DNA from: Cellulophaga tyrosinoxydans
GTDB taxonomy: Bacteria; Bacteroidota; Bacteroidia; Flavobacteriales; Flavobacteriaceae
DNA length: 64,000 bases
Assembly: GCF_900176415.1 (NCBI RefSeq)
Contig: NZ_FWXO01000002.1
Location: forward strand, 62,001-126,000
Reading direction: 5' to 3'
The number at the start of each line of letters is the position of its first letter. The stretch's first letter is position 1. A program made the position numbers and the translations under genes. Of this stretch, positions 26,777 to 36,200 are shown in pieces. A model generated the notes under the pieces. It saw nothing but the letters and a program-made list of their open reading frames with translations, did not search any database and was not told the origin of the DNA.

Positions 26777-27235
26777 TTAGGCTTTCTTTTTTGAAGTATC
26801 CAATACCATGGATTCCGAATTAATACAATATCGTAAGCCACTAGGCTCTGGCCCATCAGGAAAAACGTGTCCCAAATGTGCATCACAAGTATTGCAAAGT
26901 ACTTCAACACGAATCATTCCATAAGAGGTATCTTTACTATAGCTAATGGCGTTTTCTTTTATGGGCTGCGTAAAACTTGGCCACCCAGTGCCCGATTCAA
27001 ATTTTATAGTAGAATCAAAAAGTGGTGTATTGCAACACACACAATTATACAATCCTGCATCATGGGCTGAACACAACGCTCCTGAGTGCGGTGCCTCGGT
27101 ACCTTTTTTACGAGTTATTCTAAATTGGTCTGGTGTTAAAATCGCTTTCCATTCTGCTTCGGTTTTTTCTACTCTCTTATCAGGTTTTGGATTGCCATTG
27201 GTGGCAAATGAAATTACATTCTTCCAGTTCATCAT
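26777..27235 (-). CDS. msrB: Peptide methionine-R-sulfoxide reductase MsrB
   Basis: A 152-residue MsrB that reduces the R-epimer. Zinc is held by two CxxC pairs (CVCC and CNTC), and the catalytic cysteine is in RYCINSESM. It is first in the msr cluster, so one transcript covers both epimers. A perfect 14-bp palindrome lies 17 bp upstream. Confidence 0.94.
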   Translation of the reverse strand: MMNWKNVISFATNGNPKPDKRVEKTEAEWKAILTPDQFRITRKKGTEAPHSGALCSAHDAGLYNCVCCNTPLFDSTIKFESGTGWPSFTQPIKENAISYSKDTSYGMIRVEVLCNTCDAHLGHVFPDGPEPSGLRYCINSESMVLDTSKKKA

Positions 27236-27251
27236 AAAAATTCCTTTCTTA

Positions 27252-27265
27252 AATTAAGCTTAATT
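27252..27265. repeat. 14-bp perfect palindrome upstream of msrB
   Basis: AATTAAGCTTAATT, identical to its reverse complement, ends 17 bp before the msrB start. It is a possible operator; its AT content makes it weak evidence. Confidence 0.35.
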
Positions 27266-27395
27266 AGAACACTAAAGATAGTTTAAATCAATATGATCTA
27301 CATCAGTGTTATACTCCTCTTTTGTCGTTAAATTTCACTAATCCTTACATACTTCAAATCATACGATTAGTGCAATATTGCGCAGATTTTAATAT

Positions 27396-27409
27396 GTAAC
27401 AAAAGTTAC
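27396..27409. promoter_or_regulatory. FNR/CRP-type palindrome, copy 1 (SQR-like gene)
   Basis: GTAAC-AAAA-GTTAC followed by TG. The centre is 30.5 bp before a -7-like box TAATTTTA (27433-27440), which places it near -41.5, a class II activator position. Two more copies occur at 29841 and 30685. Confidence 0.72.
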
Positions 27410-27432
27410 TGTATGCTTGAAAATCAGGGGTT

Positions 27433-27440
27433 AATTTTAC
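27433..27440 (+). promoter_or_regulatory. -7-like box of the SQR-like gene
   Basis: TAATTTTA, 7 of 8 to TAnnTTTG, 15 bp before the start codon. No -33 element is visible; the palindrome takes its place. Confidence 0.5.
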
Positions 27441-27455
27441 TAAAAATTAGATAAA

Positions 27456-28913
27456 ATGGCTAAAATTGTTGTATTAGGTGCGGGTATCTCAGGTCACGTA
27501 GCTGCCTCTCATCTTCGTAGAAAATTACCCAAAGAGCATCAAGTAATGGTAGTTTCTCCAAATAGTAATTACCAATGGATACCTTCGAATATATGGGTAG
27601 GAATTGGGCGAATGAAATCAAAACAAATACTTTTTCCTTTGGCACCGCTTTATAAGAAGAAACATATAGGTTTTAAACAAGCTAAAGCGGTTACTTTTCA
27701 TCCTGAAGGTGATGTTACCGAAAACAAACCATATGTTCTAGTAGAAGGTGTTGTAGGTGATAGCAAAGGAAAGCAAGAAAAAGTCACTTATGATTATTTA
27801 ATTAATGCTACAGGTCCAAAATTAAATTTTGAAGCTACTGAGGGTTTAATCCCAGGCACTAATAGTACATATTCTGTGTGTACCTATACACATGCCGACC
27901 ATGCTTGGGAAGGATTGAGTGCTTTAATCGCTGATATGAAAAAAGGCAAAAAGGCAAAAATTCTTATTGGCACGGGTCATGCAAAGGCAACTTGCCAAGG
28001 TGCTGCATTTGAGTATATTTTAAATGTTGAACAAGAACTTCGCAGACATAAAGTGCGTGATATGGCCGAAGTTACATGGATTTCTAACGAGTACCAATTA
28101 GGCGATTTTGGTATGGATGGAATGCTATTGAGTTATGGTGATATGACTATGAAATCGCATGAAATGGTTGAAATGATTTTTGAAGACCGCGATATTAAAT
28201 GGATTCTAGGTGCTGGAGTACAAAAAATTGAAAATGGTATTGCACATTATGAAAACTTAGACGGCGAGAAAAAATCGGAAACTTATGATTTTGCTATGCT
28301 AATTCCTTCATTTTCTGGTCATGGATTTAAAGCCTTCGATAAAAACAATAAGGATATTACAGATAAACTTTTTAAAGGTTTTATGATTGTAGATGCCAAT
28401 TATTCGCCAAAACCATACGAAGAATGGTCCGTTCAAGATTGGCCAGAAACTTATCAGAATCCTTCTTATAAAAATATTTTTGCGCCAGGCATAGCCTTTG
28501 CACCCCCTCATAGTATTTCTAAACCGCGTAAAAGTAAAAACGGAACTGAAATTTTCCCAGCACCACCAAGAACAGGAATGCCATCGGGAATTACTGCGAA
28601 ATTGGTTGCCGACAATATTATCGATACTATTAAAAGTGGGAAAGAACAATTACATCACAAAGGATCTATGGGGAATATGGGAGCTGCATGTATTGCCTCT
28701 GCTGGATTTGGAATGACCTCTGGTAGTGGCGTAAGTATAACTACATACCCAATTGTACCTGATTATGAAAAATACCCCAAAACACAAGGAAGACAATTAG
28801 GTAAAACATTTGGAGAGATAGGTTTAGCCGGACATTGGTTAAAACTTGCATTACATTATGCGTTTATCTATAAAGCTAAAATGAAACCATTTTGGTGGTT
28901 GATTCCTGAATAG
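27456..28913 (+). CDS. Sulfide:quinone oxidoreductase-like FAD-dependent oxidoreductase
   Basis: A 485-residue flavoprotein of the two-dinucleotide-binding-domain superfamily. The FAD-binding motif is GAGISGHVAA (residues 8-17). Three widely spaced cysteines, C142, C180 and C412, match the pattern of the redox cysteines of sulfide:quinone reductases. The C-terminal amphipathic end (KMKPFWWLIPE) could sit on the membrane. SQR enzymes oxidise sulfide to sulfane sulfur and pass electrons to quinone. A related flavocytochrome c or NADH dehydrogenase-like role cannot be excluded. The promoter carries an FNR-like palindrome shared with the peroxiredoxin and efflux operons. Confidence 0.78.
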   Translation: MAKIVVLGAGISGHVAASHLRRKLPKEHQVMVVSPNSNYQWIPSNIWVGIGRMKSKQILFPLAPLYKKKHIGFKQAKAVTFHPEGDVTENKPYVLVEGVVGDSKGKQEKVTYDYLINATGPKLNFEATEGLIPGTNSTYSVCTYTHADHAWEGLSALIADMKKGKKAKILIGTGHAKATCQGAAFEYILNVEQELRRHKVRDMAEVTWISNEYQLGDFGMDGMLLSYGDMTMKSHEMVEMIFEDRDIKWILGAGVQKIENGIAHYENLDGEKKSETYDFAMLIPSFSGHGFKAFDKNNKDITDKLFKGFMIVDANYSPKPYEEWSVQDWPETYQNPSYKNIFAPGIAFAPPHSISKPRKSKNGTEIFPAPPRTGMPSGITAKLVADNIIDTIKSGKEQLHHKGSMGNMGAACIASAGFGMTSGSGVSITTYPIVPDYEKYPKTQGRQLGKTFGEIGLAGHWLKLALHYAFIYKAKMKPFWWLIPE

Positions 28914-28920
28914 TTTTCTG

Positions 28921-28951
28921 TTTTCAGTATTCCGTATTCAGTATTCAGTAG
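28921..28951. repeat. Short tandem array of GTATTC units
   Basis: Imperfect 7-10 bp repeats (CAGTATTCCGTATTCAGTATTCAGTA) just after the SQR-like gene. Low-complexity intergenic repeat with no coding potential. Confidence 0.6.
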
Positions 28952-28993
28952 GGAGCAAAATAATCAGAAGTTTAAATTTTTAAAACGAATAAA

Positions 28994-29149
28994 ATGACAC
29001 AAAGAATCTCAAAATATCAACGACTAAAAATGATGAATCCTATTCTTCAGTTTTTTAGATTTATTTACCTGAGCATAAAAATTCTAATTGTAGTGGCTGG
29101 CGGGCATGGAGGAACTAGAAACATAAAATCTTCAACAAGCAGTTCATAA
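28994..29149 (+). CDS. Small basic protein with a membrane-like helix (51 residues)
   Basis: An ATG-started frame of 51 codons. The N-terminus is basic (MTQRISKYQRLKMMN), followed by a hydrophobic stretch (about residues 17-35, FFRFIYLSIKILIVVAG) and a glycine- and serine-rich tail (GGHGGTRN). It has the make-up of a single-pass membrane peptide. It lies 80 bp after the SQR-like gene on the same strand and could be its membrane partner. Not recognised as a named family. Confidence 0.55.
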   Translation: MTQRISKYQRLKMMNPILQFFRFIYLSIKILIVVAGGHGGTRNIKSSTSSS

Positions 29150-29204
29150 ACTCATCCTATAAACCGCCTGATTTATGATAAGTTTAATTCAAAATTTTTC
29201 AATT

Positions 29205-29825
29205 ATGAATACGATAAAAGTCAATTTATTATCCGCTCTAGTACTATTTTTAATCATGACATTAATTTACTCTTGTGGTAATGATACTAATGCTAAAGAT
29301 TTATATACGGAAACTTTATCGGATACTGATTCAGCGGCATTACTGTTTATGTTAGAGGAAGAGAAATTAGCAAGAGATACCTATGCTTATTTAGATAACC
29401 TTTGGTCTTTAAATCAGTTTTCCAACATCAAATTAAGCGAGCAATCCCATATGAATGCCGTTGAAAACCTTTTAAAAGTCAACAATATATCCTATACTAT
29501 ATTACCTTCTGGCGAATTTGCTGATGCAGGTTTACAAACGTATTACAATCAATTTACAATCGATGGTGCTATAGATCAAGTACATGCTTTACAAGTTGGC
29601 GCCACTATTGAGGATTTAGATATTGTAGACCTGCAAGAATATATCGATGCAACATCCAACACCGAATTGATTTCAGTTTTCGAAAGCCTACAATGTGGTT
29701 CTCGGAACCATTTAAGAAGTTTTGTTAATACTATAGATAATTTAGGCGCATCCTATACTCCTCAATTTTTAACAGAAGAAGCATACGATGCGATTTTAAA
29801 TAGTTCACAAGAACAGTGTAACTAA
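29205..29825 (+). CDS. DUF2202 ferritin-like lipoprotein
   Basis: A 206-residue secreted protein. The ATG at 29205 (MNTIKV) is chosen over 29175 because it gives a clean lipoprotein signal peptide ending LIYSC. The mature part carries the DUF2202 pattern with helix motifs EEEKLARDTY, SEQSHM, DLQEY and RNHLRSF; these acidic and histidine residues are arranged as in ferritin-like di-iron four-helix bundles. A periplasm- or outer-membrane-facing metal-binding or oxidase role is possible. The gene is between the SQR-like and peroxiredoxin genes. Confidence 0.82.
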   Translation: MNTIKVNLLSALVLFLIMTLIYSCGNDTNAKDLYTETLSDTDSAALLFMLEEEKLARDTYAYLDNLWSLNQFSNIKLSEQSHMNAVENLLKVNNISYTILPSGEFADAGLQTYYNQFTIDGAIDQVHALQVGATIEDLDIVDLQEYIDATSNTELISVFESLQCGSRNHLRSFVNTIDNLGASYTPQFLTEEAYDAILNSSQEQCN

Positions 29826-29840
29826 TATTTTTTTTGCTGT

Positions 29841-29854
29841 GTGACTTAGGTTAC
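29841..29854. promoter_or_regulatory. FNR/CRP-type palindrome, copy 2 (Prx6-type gene)
   Basis: GTGAC-TTAG-GTTAC followed by TG. The centre is 29.5 bp before a -7-like box TAATTTTA (29877-29884), the same box sequence as copy 1. Confidence 0.7.
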
Positions 29855-29876
29855 TGTAAGGCTTTTTGTTATCAAT

Positions 29877-29884
29877 TAATTTTA
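29877..29884 (+). promoter_or_regulatory. -7-like box of the Prx6-type gene
   Basis: TAATTTTA, identical to the box of the SQR-like gene and at the same distance from its palindrome; 39 bp before the start codon. Confidence 0.5.
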
Positions 29885-29923
29885 TTGAAAATATATAATT
29901 AATTACTAAAAACTATTACAATT

Positions 29924-30640
29924 ATGGAAAATATTCAAGAACAAGAAGTTTTTTCAATGCCAAGAATTGGTGATAAAGCACCAGAATTTACAGCTACAAC
30001 TACACAAGGAGAGATTAATTTTCCTGGTGATTATAAAGGAGAATGGGTTATACTATTTAGTCACCCAGCAGATTTTACGCCTGTGTGTACTTCCGAGTTT
30101 ATGACCTTTGCACATTTAGAAGAAAAATTTAACAAAGCCAATTGTAAGCTTGTTGGTTTATCTATAGATGGTTTATACAGTCATATTGCTTGGTTGAGAA
30201 CCATAAAGGATAAAATTAAGTTCAATGGTATGAAAAATATTGAAGTTAAGTTTCCGCTTATAGAGGATATATCTATGAATGTGGCTAAAAAATATGGGAT
30301 GATTCAACCTGGAGAAAGTAAAACTCAAGCTGTAAGAGCTGTGTTTTTTATTGATCCTACAGGAACTGTTAGAGCTATAATTTATTATCCTCTAAGCTTA
30401 GGTCGTAATTTTGATGAATTATACAGGGCTTTAATTGCAATGCAAGCTTCTGATAAATTTAATGTGGCTACACCAGCAGATTGGGAGCCTGGCGATGATG
30501 TTATTATTTCGCCTGCTGGATCCTGTGGAGTTGCTGCTGAAAGAATGTCGGGAACGGATGAATTGGAATGTGAAGATTGGTTCTTCTGTACTAAAAAACT
30601 AGACAAGGATTTAGTCCTAAAGGAAATTTTGAAAAAATAA
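29924..30640 (+). CDS. Peroxiredoxin, Prx6 type
   Basis: A 238-residue peroxiredoxin. The peroxidatic cysteine is C55 in HPADFTPVCTSEF, and the long C-terminal domain is typical of the Prx6 subfamily. Extra cysteines near the end (AGSCGVA, LECEDWFFC) could resolve the disulfide, as in archaeal members. It is distinct from the Prx1-type and Tpx enzymes elsewhere in the window. It is monocistronic, with an FNR-like palindrome upstream and a terminator 10 bp downstream. Confidence 0.93.
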   Translation: MENIQEQEVFSMPRIGDKAPEFTATTTQGEINFPGDYKGEWVILFSHPADFTPVCTSEFMTFAHLEEKFNKANCKLVGLSIDGLYSHIAWLRTIKDKIKFNGMKNIEVKFPLIEDISMNVAKKYGMIQPGESKTQAVRAVFFIDPTGTVRAIIYYPLSLGRNFDELYRALIAMQASDKFNVATPADWEPGDDVIISPAGSCGVAAERMSGTDELECEDWFFCTKKLDKDLVLKEILKK

Positions 30641-30650
30641 TTATGTAAAG

Positions 30651-30679
30651 AAAAAGCACTCCTTGAGTGCTTTTTTTTT
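30651..30679 (+). terminator. Intrinsic terminator
   Basis: Stem AAAAGCACTC (30652-30661) / GAGTGCTTTT (30665-30674), 3-nt loop, long T-run. Confidence 0.9.
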
Positions 30680-30684
30680 ACTCG

Positions 30685-30698
30685 GTAACCTTTGTTAC
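30685..30698. promoter_or_regulatory. FNR/CRP-type palindrome, copy 3 (efflux operon)
   Basis: GTAAC-CTTT-GTTAC followed by TG. The centre is 29.5 bp before a perfect -7 box TAAATTTG (30721-30728). Confidence 0.74.
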
Positions 30699-30720
30699 TG
30701 ACCACCAAGAATTGTCCCCC

Positions 30721-30728
30721 TAAATTTG
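30721..30728 (+). promoter_or_regulatory. -7 promoter box of the efflux operon
   Basis: TAAATTTG, exact TAnnTTTG match, 20 bp before the TolC-type gene start. Confidence 0.65.
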
Positions 30729-30748
30729 CACCAATAAATTAGTTAGGA

Positions 30749-32062
30749 ATGAAAAGTATCTATAAAATAATAATAACGTCGTTTGTGTTTTTGAGTTTTA
30801 CGCTCGCAATACATGCTCAAGAAACGGTTCCTGTATCAAAGGCTGATATCTTGACAAAAGTGGCTGAGAAAAATAATGCCATTAAAATTTCAGAACAGGA
30901 GTTTAATGCAGCTCGAGCAGATTACAGACAAACAAACGCTATTTTTTTACCAAATATTTCTGCTAGTCATACAGGAATAACTACTACGAATCCTTTAATG
31001 GCATTTGGTTCTAAATTAAACCAAGAGATTTTAACACAGAACGATTTTAATCCTGCATTATTAAACGATCCTACGCAGGTTCAAAATTTTGCAACAAAAT
31101 TCGAGTTTCAACAACCTCTTATTAATTTAGATGGAATTTATCAGCGTAAAGCGGCGAAATCAACTATGGAAGCAATGGCCTTAAAATCAGAACGCTTATC
31201 TGATTATTTGAACTTTGAGGTTGAAAAAGCCTATATGCAATTACAATTGGCATATAAAGGGGTGGCTGTTTTAGAGAAAGCACTCAAAACGGTAAACGAT
31301 CATAAGAAAATTGCAGACAATAGCTTTAAACAAGGGTATTTACAACGTGCTGATGTTTTGAATGTAGAAGTACGCGTAACCGAAGTACAAAATCAATTAC
31401 AAACCGCACAGAGCAATGTAAAAAATGCATCGGATTATTTAGCTTTTCTTATGGATGATAAATCTGGAGTGGTATTTATGCCAACCGATAGTTTATCGAC
31501 CTTAACAACCGAAATAAATGCGGATAAACTCTCAGAAAACAGAGCGGATATCCAAGCTATGCAATTGGCTACAAACGCCTATCAAGCTATAAATAAGGCT
31601 GATAAAATGGCCTTTTTGCCACGATTGAATGCTTTTGGTAGCTATGAGCTGTATGATGATAAACTATTTAATACAGATGCCAATGGCTACCTAATAGGAG
31701 CGCAATTACAATGGAATTTGTTTGAAGGATCTAAACGCATTGGAAAAACCCAAAAAAGTAAAGCCGAATTTGAAAAAGCAAAATTGGAATACGAGCAATA
31801 TGTATCGCAAAGTGAGCTGGATTTAAATAAAGCCAGACGCATGTTTCTTGATGCAGAAAATAAACTAAAATTAACAAGTTTGGCATTAGCTCAATCTGAA
31901 GAATCATTAAGAATACGTACTAACAGATTTAAGGAAGGTCTTGAAAAAACATCAGATTTATTAGGTTCTGAAACGCAATATGCACAAAAAGAACTAGAAT
32001 ATTATCAAACCATATTTGAATATAATTACGCAAAAGCTTACCTACAATTCTTAACTAAATAA
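30749..32062 (+). CDS. TolC family outer-membrane efflux protein
   Basis: A 437-residue outer-membrane channel subunit. The signal peptide ends at IHAQ. Two OEP repeats rich in long coiled-coil helices follow (about residues 40-230 and 245-437). It is the first gene of a three-component efflux operon with the adaptor 43 bp and the RND pump 1.2 kb downstream. Transcription probably starts at the palindrome-controlled promoter. Confidence 0.92.
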   Translation: MKSIYKIIITSFVFLSFTLAIHAQETVPVSKADILTKVAEKNNAIKISEQEFNAARADYRQTNAIFLPNISASHTGITTTNPLMAFGSKLNQEILTQNDFNPALLNDPTQVQNFATKFEFQQPLINLDGIYQRKAAKSTMEAMALKSERLSDYLNFEVEKAYMQLQLAYKGVAVLEKALKTVNDHKKIADNSFKQGYLQRADVLNVEVRVTEVQNQLQTAQSNVKNASDYLAFLMDDKSGVVFMPTDSLSTLTTEINADKLSENRADIQAMQLATNAYQAINKADKMAFLPRLNAFGSYELYDDKLFNTDANGYLIGAQLQWNLFEGSKRIGKTQKSKAEFEKAKLEYEQYVSQSELDLNKARRMFLDAENKLKLTSLALAQSEESLRIRTNRFKEGLEKTSDLLGSETQYAQKELEYYQTIFEYNYAKAYLQFLTK

Positions 32063-32105
32063 ATCAATAACAATCCTTGATCTAAGGAATAAAATATTTA
32101 ATGCA

Positions 32106-33185
32106 ATGAAAAATTACAACTATATTTTATCAATACTTACAACAACCCTTTTACTGTGGAGTTGTGGTGGTGACGAGAAAAAACAAATAGCAAATAATGG
32201 CCCAGCAATTACCGTAAAAACTAATCAGGTTTTAGAAAGTAACAACGGTCCAATGTTAGCTGTAAGTGGCAAAATACAAGCGACAAATGCCGCTGATTTG
32301 AGCACAAGAATGATGGGCTACGTAAACAAGGTATATGTAAAAGTGGGTGATCAAGTGCGTAGTGGTCAGCTTTTAGTAGCGATTAATAATACAGATTTAC
32401 AGGCCAAAAAAGCCCAAGTAAATGCAGGGATTACAGAGGCTACTGCTGCTTTTAATAATGCTCAAAAAGATTACAATAGATTTAAAAATCTATTTTCTGA
32501 GAACAGTGCATCTCAAAAAGAAATGGATGATATGACGGCTAATTTTGAAATGGCAAAAGCACGATTAGAAGCTGCCAATCAAATGAAGAATGAAATTAAT
32601 GCACAATTCGCCTATTCGAATATAACAGCGCCATTCAGCGGAGTAGTTACTAGCAAAACTGTTGAAGTTGGAGATATGGCAAATCCTGGGCAACCTTTAA
32701 TATCTATTGAAGCACCTGGAAAATTCAAGGTTATTGCCATGGTTCCTGAAACTGAAATATCACAAATTAAAGTTGGAACCCCAGTACAAGTAGATGTAAA
32801 ATCTATAGGAAAAACAATCACTGGAAAAGTAACCGAAGTAAGTAGTTCAGCTAGACATACAGGCGGACAATATTTAGTGGAAGTAGCACTAGACAAAACT
32901 GAAGTTGATATTTTATCAGGGATGTTTACTACCGTTAATTTTCCTGTTGAAAAAATTACGCAAAGCGACATGGTTTTGTTACCTAAAGATGCTTTGGTGA
33001 CCAATGGACAACTTTCTGGTGTTTATACCATAAGCGATAACAATACAGCAGTGCTTAGATGGCTGCGTTTAGGAAAAACTTTTGGTGACCAGGTTGAAGT
33101 TTTGTCAGGATTATCACCAGAGGAAACATATATAGTTTCCGCAGAAGGTAAACTTTTTAATGGTGCTAAAGTAAGTGTTCAATAA
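32106..33185 (+). CDS. RND efflux periplasmic adaptor (MFP) lipoprotein
   Basis: A 359-residue membrane-fusion protein of the HlyD/AcrA type. The lipoprotein signal ends LLLWSC. It has a biotinyl-lipoyl hairpin (VYVKVGDQVRSGQLLVAI), an alpha-helical hairpin (about 95-165) and a beta-barrel domain. It bridges the TolC-type channel and the RND pump of the same operon. Confidence 0.92.
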   Translation: MKNYNYILSILTTTLLLWSCGGDEKKQIANNGPAITVKTNQVLESNNGPMLAVSGKIQATNAADLSTRMMGYVNKVYVKVGDQVRSGQLLVAINNTDLQAKKAQVNAGITEATAAFNNAQKDYNRFKNLFSENSASQKEMDDMTANFEMAKARLEAANQMKNEINAQFAYSNITAPFSGVVTSKTVEVGDMANPGQPLISIEAPGKFKVIAMVPETEISQIKVGTPVQVDVKSIGKTITGKVTEVSSSARHTGGQYLVEVALDKTEVDILSGMFTTVNFPVEKITQSDMVLLPKDALVTNGQLSGVYTISDNNTAVLRWLRLGKTFGDQVEVLSGLSPEETYIVSAEGKLFNGAKVSVQ

Positions 33186-33258
33186 ACTACTTAAGCAGAT
33201 AGAATACTCCTTAAGAAATTAAAAAAATATATTAACTAAAAAATAACCCGTTAAAATT

Positions 33259-33283
33259 CTCCCCTTTGGGGAGTTAGAGGGGC
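33259..33283. repeat. GC-rich REP-like hairpin
   Basis: CTCCCC-TTT-GGGGAG (33259-33273), followed by TTAGAGGGGC, in the 104-bp gap between adaptor and pump genes. The local GC content is far above the surroundings. Similar CCCCTTTGGGGA motifs are, from memory, frequent in Flavobacteria intergenic DNA. Confidence 0.6.
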
Positions 33284-33289
33284 AAAATT

Positions 33290-36200
33290 ATGAAAGAAGG
33301 TTTAGCAGGAAAAATTGCCAAAGTCTTTATTGGATCTAAACTTACGGTACTCTTAATGGTTGTTTTTATGGTCATTGGTGTCTATAGTTCGTTTTTAATT
33401 CCACGTGAAGAAGAGCCACAGATTGATGTGCCAATGGCCGATATTTTTGTAGGATATCCGGGAGCGAGCCCTACTGAAGTAGAATCAAGGGTTATCAAAC
33501 CTTTGGAGCAGTTAATCTCAAATATTAAAGGTGTGGAATATGTGTATTCTACATCAATGAAAGAGCAAGGAATGGTGATCGTACAATTTTATGTTGGCGA
33601 AGATATTGAGCGTTCTTTCGTGAAATTATATAATGAAATTAACAAGCATATGGATGAAATGCCTGCTGGTGTTACATTCCCTTTAGTAAAAACACGTGCT
33701 ATTGATGATGTGCCAATGCTTGGTTTAACCTTGTGGAGTGAATCGTATGACGATTACCAATTAGGGCAAATGGCGCAAGAATTAGAAAGCGAAATTAAAA
33801 AGGTAAATGATGTTGCCATTACCCATAAAATAGGTGGTCGCGAGCGTCAAGTCCGTGTTATTCTTGATAAAGATAAACTGGCCGCTAGTGGCTTAGATTT
33901 TTTATCAGTGTCAGAAATGATTAAAGCGAATAATGCGCAATTAAATTCCGGAAGCTTTAATAAAAATGATACGGAATTTCTAATCAGTACAGGTACTTTT
34001 TTAGCATCGGCTAAAGATGTTCAGAATTTAGTAGTAGGTGTACAACAGAAACAACCTATTTACTTAAAACAGATTGCAACAATTGTTGATGGTCCGGAAG
34101 TTCCTAAAAACTATGTAAGTCTCGGTTTTGGTCAAGGAAGCGAAAAAGCAACGGAATACCAATCTGACTATCCTGCGGTAACTATTTCTGTTGCAAAACG
34201 TAAGGGTGCTGATGCTATGAAAATTGCCGATGTAATCATTGATAAAGTAGAACATTTACGCAAAACACTCATTCCTGATGATGTGCATGTTGAAATTACC
34301 AGAAATTATGGTGAAACCGCATCGCACAAAGTATCCGAATTATTATGGCACTTAATTGGCTCCATTTTCGCAGTAACACTTGTGGTGATGTTGGCCATGG
34401 GTTGGCGTGGAGGATTGGTAGTTTTCCTTTCCGTTCCTATAACATTTGCATTGACACTATTGAGCTATTACATGCTTGATTATACTTTAAACCGAATAAC
34501 ATTATTTGCTTTGGTGTTCGTAACAGGTATTGTCGTTGATGATTCCATTATTATTGCCGAAAATATGCACAGGCATTTTAAAATGAAACGACTCCCATTT
34601 AAACAGGCAGCCCTTTATGCAATAAATGAAGTTGGGAATCCGACTATTCTGGCAACCTTCACCGTTATTGCATCGGTTTTACCTATGGCTTTTGTTTCTG
34701 GTTTAATGGGCCCATATATGGCTCCAATGCCAATTGGTGCTTCAATCGCAATGATTTTATCGTTATTCGTTGCGCTAACAATTACACCATATTTAGGTTA
34801 TATATTTCTTCGTGAAAAGGATAAAAAGAATCATGTTGAAAAACCTGAAAAACCTTTGGAAGAAACATTCATTTTTAAAATGTATGACAAATTTGAACGT
34901 CCTCTCATAGAAAATAAAACAAAACGCTGGATGTTCTTAGGCTTTACATTTCTTTTATTATTAGGCTCTATGGTATTATTTTTCACCAAGTCAGTTGCCG
35001 TGAAAATGTTGCCTTTTGATAATAAAAATGAATTCCAAGTAGTGATTGATATGCCAGAAGGCACCACTTTGGAGCGTACTGCTGTAGTTACTAATGAAAT
35101 TGCACAATACCTGAGTACACGACCTGAAGTAGTTAATTACGAGAATTATATTGGCACCTCTGCTCCTATTACCTTTAATGGTTTGGTGCGCCATTACGAT
35201 TTACGTGGTGGTAGTAATATGGCAGATATTCAGGTGAATTTAATTGATAAAGAAGAACGTAGCGAACAAAGCCATGACATTGCCAAGCTCCTACGCCCGG
35301 ATATTCAAAAAATTGCCGCAAAATATAATGCGAATGTAAAATTAGTGGAAGTTCCGCCAGGGCCACCAGTTTTGTCTACAATTGTTGCAGAGGTGTATGG
35401 TCCTGATTATAATAAACAGATGGAAATTGCTGGTGAGGTCCAAAATATTCTTAAAAATACTACTGATGTGGTGGATATTGATTGGATGGTAGAAGCCGAT
35501 CAAAAGGAATATTCATTTGTGATTGATAAAGAAAAGGCAATGCTATACGGGATTGCACCACAACAAATTGTGTATACCATGAATATGGCTTTGTCGAATA
35601 GACCTATTACTAATTTGTATGATGAAAATGCAACCAAACAAATTGGCTTATTACTCACTCTAGACAATGCAGACAAATCTACCGTGCGCGATATTGCTCA
35701 ATTAAAAGTAAAATCAAAACAAGGGCAAATGATGCCTATTGCTGATTTTGTTAAAATAGACGAAACAACCAGTGCTAAAAGCATTTACCGCAAAAACCAA
35801 AAACGTGTGGTTTATGTTTTGGCAGATATGGCTGGGGAATTAGAAAGTCCGGCTTATGCTATTTTAGGGATGGAAGAAAAGTTAAATGCTATTCCTCTGC
35901 CCGCAGGTTACGAAATGAACGAAATGTATTTAGGTCAGCCAGAGTTTGAAGATGATTATACCGTTAAATGGGATGGCGAATGGCAAATTACATTAGAAGT
36001 ATTCCGCGATTTAGGAATTGCGTTCTTAGGTGCTATTATTCTTATCTACATATTAATTGTTGGTTGGTTCCAGAATTTTAAAGCCCCCATTGTGATGATG
36101 GTTGCTATTCCTCTTTCATTAATTGGAATTATTTTAGGCCACTGGATTATGGGCGCATTTTTTACCGCTACTTCATTTATTGGAATGATTGCCCTAGCAG

